Source: CAYVKM01 sp964452045 (GTDB lineage Bacteria; Calditrichota; Calditrichia; RBG-13-44-9). Taken from it: DNA of 10,968 nt. Both the position numbers and the translations under genes were made by a program. Under the pieces are notes generated by a model. That model was given only the letters and a program-made list of their open reading frames with translations, had not been told where the DNA came from and searched no databases. Shown here piece by piece: positions 6,204-10,968 of the stretch (positions are counted from its first letter, which is position 1; the number at the start of each line of letters is the position of its first letter). Location: contig CAYVKM010000108.1 of NCBI GenBank assembly GCA_964452045.1, forward strand, positions 1 through 10,968, in the 5' to 3' direction.

Positions 6204-8372
6204 CTATTCATAATTAATTGGATAGCACGCTATCAGAAGGGAATTTTCAAATTGCGGGGAAAATGCCGGAGATGATCCGGAGATCGTTCCCATATCCTTC
6301 TGGTTGACGTAGTCATAAATGCGATATTCAATATTTTTTAAACCGCGTAATTCAATGCTGCCATTCCAGGAATCCGCATAAAATGCATAGTAGAGCGTAT
6401 CTCCCTTTTGAATCACATGTGTTTCCGGCTTGTCATAGGCAATATCATAAAGATTTAAATATTCTTCTTTACTTAACATCTTATCATTATAAAGGGAAAT
6501 CCATTTTTTCCAGTGTGCTTCTTTTTGTGGAGTAAGACGGGTATCTTCCGGTCCACCTGGCCAGGTAAATTTGGTACCCACGACTCCACCGGTTCCAACG
6601 GCAGAAGCAAAATCCTCTCCGGTCTCTCTCCAGGTTATGGTATCGATTTTAGTGAGTTCCACATGGTCGGCATACGCTGCCGCATGAGAACCCATCAGTG
6701 CTTTAAATGTCTTGATACGACGCCGAACCTGTGCCGAACTGATGGGATCTGCGGTTACCGGTTGGTCAATATAAGCCTCCTGATAAAAATCCTGGGTAGT
6801 GCCACAGTTACAGATCTCCGTTACACTGTTGGGTTTAAGAGATTTTGTGGTTTCATAGATAATTTTTATCAGAATGGGGACATCCTCATTGGATTGTCCG
6901 GGATAAGTATGGTGGTGAGCAGGGTTGTAGCAGGGCGGAACTGTCCAGAAGGCATCCAGCTTATGACCATCGAAATCCCAATCTTTGATAAAACGCAAAG
7001 TCAGTTGGCGGATATATTCCTGCACCTCCGGAACCGAAGGACATAAGTTATACATTTTACGATTGTCGGTGGGGAAATTCCCATCCTTGTCCATCACCAG
7101 CCAATCAGGATGCTTTTTTACAATCTCTGATGCTCCAGGTGTAGCGGATGGCCAGTCGCCAAAATCTGCCGCCGGTTGCGCATTGGTCGGTGTCCACCAG
7201 ATTTTTACCTGATAACCCTGGTCGTGGAGTTTTTTAACAAAATCCTTCATCTGCTTTTCGCCACCGGGGAAAGTTGCTTTTCGCACATTCCAGTCTCCAT
7301 AGCGATCGAACCAGCGGTCGTCAATAACGACCCAACGGATACCCAATTCTTTCACTTTTGGCAATGTTCCTGAGATATCATCCTCAGTAAAATCCGATTG
7401 ATATCCCCAGCCGCACCAGATTGCGGCATACGCTTCCGGCGAAGGTTTTTTCATATGAACACCCTGTGCATCCATTAAATTGGAAAAGGTTCGCAGCGCA
7501 TTAAAAAAATCACCGCCATGAACAATAACCACTGTTTTCAGTGTTTGGTAAATTTCACCCGGTGGAAATAATTGATTCACATCTTTCTCAACTGCTATCT
7601 CTACTAGATTATCCATTGCTACTTTCACCGGAAGAGAGACCAGTTGAGGTTTGGGTTCAAGGTGAGCCACAGCCAATCCGGCTTTACTGGTCCAGAAATC
7701 CACCACCGGAACACCGCCGCCGTCTTTGGTCCGCGGCTGTACACCCATCCAGTTTTGGCTGAAAAAATGTGCATTGAGAGGAAAAATGTAATCCTTACCC
7801 CAGGCCAAGGCACTGCCCTGAAACGACCAGAAGTCCCAGGGATTTTCTCCAGTGACAGCCAGCGACGCATCCAACCGATGAAAATCGCTGTAATCTTGTT
7901 CAATCTGCAGCTCTATATCTCCAAGATTTCTGTAAATCGCCTGGGATATCGCAGCGTTAGGAAAGTTTTCATAGAGTTCAATGTTCAGTGTTTTTTCAAT
8001 CTGGTAATTATCCGGCCCATTTGCAATTCCCCTTAATACCAGGCGTTTCCCTTTCCCCAATTGGGATTGAATATCGGAGCATACCGCAGTTGCGGGATTC
8101 ATTTGGAAATCGGTAACTTCCTGGCCATTCACAACAATAAAGTGCGATGGACGTCCGGAGTCAGCTGTGGTCAAAGAAACCGCTTCCGAACCCTGGTAAA
8201 CAGTCTCATGCATTTTGATGTCAAAATGTAATTGGATTTGGGAGGTCCAGAAGGAAACGCCTCCATTTTTATTCAATTTAAACTGAATGGCTTGATCTCC
8301 ATCGGAGCGTGAACATCCTGCAAAAACCAGGACTAACATTATTAAAGCCAGATACACAGTTTTATTTATCAT
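6204..8372 (-). CDS. GH36-like alpha-galactosidase (melibiase-type) lipoprotein, copy B
   Basis: A 722-residue paralogue of the enzyme at 1377-3434, probably another retaining alpha-glycosidase at the cell envelope. Residues 1-20 form a good lipoprotein signal (FAGC). The same layout follows: beta-sandwich to about 305, barrel about 315-605, small C-terminal beta domain. Motifs: WCGWG (319-323); IDDRW (350-354); GDW and TFPGG (359-371); IWWTP (391-395); HKLD (470-473), with D473 as predicted nucleophile; CNCG (521-524); and ADP (541-543), with D542 as predicted acid/base. The Gly of the usual DDGW is Arg here. It also has roughly 10-residue inserts, relative to copy A, near 403-414 and 574-583, close to the active-site face, which suggests a different substrate preference. 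The five barrel cysteines and the HHH (486-488) match copy A. The ATG at 8372 has an AGGA site 6 bases upstream. It begins 50 bases after the AH-B stop. Confidence 0.9.
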   Translation of the reverse strand: MINKTVYLALIMLVLVFAGCSRSDGDQAIQFKLNKNGGVSFWTSQIQLHFDIKMHETVYQGSEAVSLTTADSGRPSHFIVVNGQEVTDFQMNPATAVCSDIQSQLGKGKRLVLRGIANGPDNYQIEKTLNIELYENFPNAAISQAIYRNLGDIELQIEQDYSDFHRLDASLAVTGENPWDFWSFQGSALAWGKDYIFPLNAHFFSQNWMGVQPRTKDGGGVPVVDFWTSKAGLAVAHLEPKPQLVSLPVKVAMDNLVEIAVEKDVNQLFPPGEIYQTLKTVVIVHGGDFFNALRTFSNLMDAQGVHMKKPSPEAYAAIWCGWGYQSDFTEDDISGTLPKVKELGIRWVVIDDRWFDRYGDWNVRKATFPGGEKQMKDFVKKLHDQGYQVKIWWTPTNAQPAADFGDWPSATPGASEIVKKHPDWLVMDKDGNFPTDNRKMYNLCPSVPEVQEYIRQLTLRFIKDWDFDGHKLDAFWTVPPCYNPAHHHTYPGQSNEDVPILIKIIYETTKSLKPNSVTEICNCGTTQDFYQEAYIDQPVTADPISSAQVRRRIKTFKALMGSHAAAYADHVELTKIDTITWRETGEDFASAVGTGGVVGTKFTWPGGPEDTRLTPQKEAHWKKWISLYNDKMLSKEEYLNLYDIAYDKPETHVIQKGDTLYYAFYADSWNGSIELRGLKNIEYRIYDYVNQKDMGTISGSSPAFSPQFENSLLIACYPINYE

Positions 8373-8422
8373 TGGGATTCCTACTATTTTTTTATTTGCT
8401 CGTCATGAAAATTTCAGGACTT

Positions 8423-9514
8423 TTACTTTTTTAAAACTTTCAATGCATTATCATGATATAGCTTTTTCAAGACCACATCATTCAATCCGAAACCATTCAG
8501 TGCCCAGTGATACCCAAACTGGCCAATTTCGTAAAAATGTTCATCGCTGCTTTCCAAGATCCGGAATGTGATGTGATACATATCCAGGTCAAAACCCATA
8601 TCGGTACCGTATAGCAAACGATCCTGATATTTTTGAATAAAAGCAGCAGCAAATCTGGGTATAGGAGCAGTTTCGGCATAACGTGCCGCAATATCCGCAT
8701 AGAGATTAGGATATTTATCCAGTAGTGCACCCAGTTTATTTAAATCGTAGGAGCAATTGGCAAAATGACAGGCAATAAAAATGGTTTTGGGATGCTTTTT
8801 AACTGCCCTCTCCAGAATATCAATCATCCCATTGTGATCAACAATTCCAGGCTGGTTATCGAGCCGCCACTCATAGGCATTCATTAAACCATCATTGGTG
8901 GAATCCATTGGTTGGTACATCCAGATAGGATCAGCCACATGGATGTTTACCGGCATGCCTAATTCTGCGCACTTTTCCAGCAAAAGATCCATACGAGGAT
9001 CATCCAGATGCATACCCCAGGCCGGTGGTTTACTATAGAAAAGTCCCTTGCCTTTATCACCCAGTTCACCTACACCCCTGGCACCCATTTTATAACACCG
9101 TTCAAGCTCTACCACAGCTGCAGGACCATATCCCGGTTGATCATATCCGGTGTAATCGAAGCCACACCATAATTCAAAGCGATCCGGATATTTGGAGTAA
9201 ACCCGATAGAGTGAATCAAATTCAGCTCCGGTAGCATGTGATAACAAAATAGTTTTTTCAATTCCTACCGCATCCATATTTCTCACCCACTGATCGACTT
9301 CATCGAGACTTTCGGCGTACGGGTGAGAATGCATGTCAATCACCGGAAATTTTGCTTTGGCAATGTTTGTAACCGGCACTTTATAAATTGACTTTGGCCG
9401 GTAATTTTTAAGTAAAAGATTGTCAGGTGTGCTTTGTGAGTATAGTTTATTCGTGCCAAATAATGATGTAAAAATAACTAATATATAAGTTAGTAAATTC
9501 TTCAACCGTTTCAT
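8423..9514 (-). CDS. Secreted amidohydrolase-2 family protein (AH-B)
   Basis: A 363-residue exported member of the amidohydrolase-2 fold; reaction unknown. I chose the ATG at 9514, which follows AGAGG by 5 bases and begins a clean signal peptide (MKRLKNLLTYI... ending LYS|Q). A TTG eleven codons upstream would put a charged tail before it. Metal-site residues are HSH (62-64) in VIDMHSHP, H192 in NIHVADP, H250 in ACHFANC and D305 in YGTD. DIAAR (274-278) and YQDRLLYGTD (296-305) match the pattern of exported family members. GARGVGELGDKGKG (about 145-158) sits where a catalytic strand is expected. Unlike its relative at 5056-6168 it shows no lipobox, so it is probably periplasmic or released rather than lipid anchored. 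It directly precedes GH36-like copy B. Confidence 0.87.
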   Translation of the reverse strand: MKRLKNLLTYILVIFTSLFGTNKLYSQSTPDNLLLKNYRPKSIYKVPVTNIAKAKFPVIDMHSHPYAESLDEVDQWVRNMDAVGIEKTILLSHATGAEFDSLYRVYSKYPDRFELWCGFDYTGYDQPGYGPAAVVELERCYKMGARGVGELGDKGKGLFYSKPPAWGMHLDDPRMDLLLEKCAELGMPVNIHVADPIWMYQPMDSTNDGLMNAYEWRLDNQPGIVDHNGMIDILERAVKKHPKTIFIACHFANCSYDLNKLGALLDKYPNLYADIAARYAETAPIPRFAAAFIQKYQDRLLYGTDMGFDLDMYHITFRILESSDEHFYEIGQFGYHWALNGFGLNDVVLKKLYHDNALKVLKK

Positions 9515-9518
9515 AACA

Positions 9519-9524
9519 TCCTCT
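9519..9524 (-). promoter_or_regulatory. Shine-Dalgarno site that decides the AH-B start
   Basis: AGAGGA sits just upstream of the ATG at 9514 with normal spacing. No such site precedes the upstream in-frame TTG at 9547, so the ATG is preferred. Confidence 0.7.
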
Positions 9525-9553
9525 TTGTGTTTAGTTTTCAAAATCAATTCATT

Positions 9554-10174
9554 CTATTTAAACCAGCCCCATTCCGGATATTTCTCATGAAAATAAATTT
9601 CCGGATCCGACATAGTGTACCGAATATCCGGGAGAGCCAATTGGGCATTATTGATTGATTTAATGCTATCATAAACAATGCGTTTAGCAGCATCTATTCT
9701 AAAATAGCGGATTTGCAAGTCAATCACTCGCTGATCTGAAGGCGGTGGCCATACACGCACCGTATTATCGATCATCAAATTTTCGGGATAGTAAAACTGA
9801 GTATTCCCTTCCCAACGGGATGAAACCAACATCCGTGTTTCGTACCCCAGATCAACTTCAATACCTTTTATCACATAGGAACCTTGGGGTACATTCTGAA
9901 TCATATAGTAACCATCAGCATTTGTTTTTACCCGATATCCCTGCGTTACCTCCTTACCATTTTCTTCTGACCTCCCTACTATTACAACCATGATATTTAC
10001 CGTTCTCGCTTCATAAACATCTTCTAATCCGACGTTTTCAACCAGAATAGCTCCTACCAGAAGAGATTTGCCTGGTTTCGGTGACTCCAATACGGTTTTT
10101 TTAGAGGCAGCGCAATTCATCAAGAATAGAATAAAGAATAAACAGGTAAGCGCAGTAATATTTTTATGCATCAT
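9554..10174 (-). CDS. Hypothetical lipoprotein with carboxypeptidase-regulatory-like domain
   Basis: A 206-residue protein with no enzyme motif. Residues 1-21 are a probable lipoprotein signal (FLMNC; Asn at -1 is unusual, so lipidation is likely rather than certain). Residues about 37-110 resemble the small beta-sandwich 'carboxypeptidase regulatory-like' domain; the segment around 84-105 (NADGYYMIQNVPQGSYVIKG) has the usual 'G-Y-x-I-x-N-V-P-x-G-x-Y' pattern. The rest, rich in aromatic residues and ending WGWFK, is not recognised. Two ATG codons lie side by side (10174 and 10171); the second has the better distance (6 bases) from the AGGGG site, so the protein may be one residue shorter. It starts 6 bases after the TPR gene stop, and the two are probably translationally coupled. 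A structural or binding role at the envelope is an inference. Confidence 0.75.
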   Translation of the reverse strand: MMHKNITALTCLFFILFLMNCAASKKTVLESPKPGKSLLVGAILVENVGLEDVYEARTVNIMVVIVGRSEENGKEVTQGYRVKTNADGYYMIQNVPQGSYVIKGIEVDLGYETRMLVSSRWEGNTQFYYPENLMIDNTVRVWPPPSDQRVIDLQIRYFRIDAAKRIVYDSIKSINNAQLALPDIRYTMSDPEIYFHEKYPEWGWFK

Positions 10175-10177
10175 TTT

Positions 10178-10182
10178 CCCCT
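10178..10182 (-). promoter_or_regulatory. Shine-Dalgarno site overlapping the TPR gene stop codon
   Basis: AGGGG lies 3 bases before the first ATG (10174) and 6 before the second (10171), and it shares bases with the TAG stop (10183-10181) of the preceding TPR gene. Such overlap is typical of coupled translation. Confidence 0.55.
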
Positions 10183-10968
10183 ATTTTTTTGTACTACTTT
10201 TTGTTAACTGTCTTTTGGTTTCATCCGCATTTTTTACCAATAATGGTGAATCAGGAAATAACTTTAATCCTTCATCAAACACCGACAGAGCTTCATGAGT
10301 TTGTCCTGTCTGGCGGTAGCACATCGCCAGGTTATTAAAGTAATCCGGTTCATTTCTATTAAGCAAAATAGCTTTTTTGTAAAGTGGAATCGCCTGATCA
10401 AACTGGTTCTGAACTGCATTTAGATTCCCTAAATTGTAGTAGATCTCGGAGTTGTTCTCATCTACGACCAGAACATTTCTAAACCATTTTTCTGCCTCTT
10501 TTAATTGACCTGAAAGAAAAAATGCATTTCCCAAATTAAAAAGTACTCTGGGGGAAGAATTACCCATAATCATAGCGCTTTTATATTGTTTTATTGCTTC
10601 GGGATATTGTTTCATTTTCAAATAACAATCTCCCAATTCTGCTGCAGTTTCCGGCTGATATTCCATTTTATTCAGAGACTGTTTTAAAAGCATTGCCGCA
10701 CGGATATAATTTTCCTGCGATTTATAAACCGCGGCACTTCCGTTAAGTGCCTCGTAAACCTGTGGATCGTATTGCAAAGCTTTTTGAAAGGCACGCAAAG
10801 CTTCTTCAGGAAATTTTTCTCTGCGGAAAATTTCTCCCAAAAAATACCATGCTCCCGATATCCTGGGATTTATTTCAAGGGATTTCTTCAAATCCATCTT
10901 TGCCGAATCCAATTTAGACTGCGAAAGATAGCAACGAGCACTTTCATAATAAATCAGAGGATTATGGG
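10181..10968 (-). CDS. TPR-repeat protein, N-terminus cut by window edge
   Basis: The frame is open from the right edge to a TAG at 10181, giving about 261 visible residues. A TTG at 10912 could be taken as a start, but the codons upstream of it up to 10968 continue without a stop and read YYESARCYLSQSKLDSA, a normal TPR helix, so the true start lies outside the window. About seven 34-residue tetratricopeptide repeats follow each other, most ending in the usual Pro-like turn (EINP, QYDP, KLFP), with consensus pairs such as AWYFLGEIF, EIYYNLGNL and YFNNLAMCY. The tail is short and basic (KSSTKK). TPR solenoids bind proteins or peptides; no catalytic domain is visible here, but the missing N-terminus could hold a signal peptide, membrane anchor or another domain. 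Coupled to the lipoprotein gene downstream, it could be part of the same operon as the glycan genes or a neighbouring function. Confidence 0.85.
   Translation of the reverse strand, partial: HNPLIYYESARCYLSQSKLDSAKMDLKKSLEINPRISGAWYFLGEIFRREKFPEEALRAFQKALQYDPQVYEALNGSAAVYKSQENYIRAAMLLKQSLNKMEYQPETAAELGDCYLKMKQYPEAIKQYKSAMIMGNSSPRVLFNLGNAFFLSGQLKEAEKWFRNVLVVDENNSEIYYNLGNLNAVQNQFDQAIPLYKKAILLNRNEPDYFNNLAMCYRQTGQTHEALSVFDEGLKLFPDSPLLVKNADETKRQLTKSSTKK

Noticed and set aside
6513..7046. A 177-codon plus-strand open frame
   Set aside because: It lies entirely opposite the GH36-like copy B gene, its translation has no recognisable domain, and the opposite strand has full family motifs. It is a shadow frame.
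9515..9547. N-terminal extension of AH-B from a TTG at 9547
   Set aside because: It would put eleven mostly charged residues before a good signal peptide, and the SD site AGAGGA lies inside this stretch, correctly placed for the ATG at 9514.
1..10968. tRNA, rRNA, CRISPR array, transposase or integrase
   Set aside because: Nearly all of the sequence is taken up by the eight genes, and the short gaps show no cloverleaf, spaced direct repeats or mobile-element genes.

Overview
The window reads as a piece of a Gram-negative bacterial genome of fairly low GC (low 40s per cent by eye). All eight genes lie on the minus strand, so transcription runs from the right edge to the left. Seven have a visible start; six of these carry an export signal I trust, and the seventh (9554-10174) a probable lipoprotein signal. 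The lipoprotein signals fit a Gram-negative cell envelope. Several Shine-Dalgarno sites are strong (GGAGG, AAAGGAGA, AGAGGA), which argues against a typical Bacteroidia genome, where SD use is weak. There are no SusC/SusD genes. A lineage in or near the FCB group (for example Calditrichota, KSB1 or Ignavibacteria-like) is a guess from gene style, not a proven placement.

Layout in order of transcription: a TPR-repeat protein cut by the right edge (10968-10181); a small lipoprotein with a carboxypeptidase-regulatory-like domain (10174-9554); a secreted amidohydrolase-2 family protein, AH-B (9514-8423); a GH36-like alpha-galactosidase lipoprotein, GH-B (8372-6204); a second amidohydrolase, AH-A, a lipoprotein (6168-5056); a secreted purple-acid-phosphatase-like metallophosphoesterase (5026-3473); a second GH36-like lipoprotein, GH-A (3434-1377). 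After a 225-base gap comes a secreted TIM-barrel glycosidase-like protein cut by the left edge (1151-1). Gaps inside the first seven genes are only 6 to 50 bases, so they look like one operon. The gap before the last gene holds promoter-like -10 sequences.

The main biological point is a repeated cassette, amidohydrolase then GH36-like enzyme, present twice and divergent, with a phosphoesterase inserted in the second copy. All the enzymes are exported. The locus therefore looks like an extracytoplasmic degradation system for an alpha-galactosidic or similar glycan that may carry phosphate and a group removed by an amidohydrolase-fold enzyme. The substrate cannot be read from sequence. The two GH36-like proteins keep the family's catalytic aspartates but share an unusual set of five cysteines and a His-His-His stretch around the active site, marking a distinct subgroup.

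No RNA genes, CRISPR arrays, insertion sequences or attachment sites were seen, and there is no gene-free stretch longer than 300 bases.
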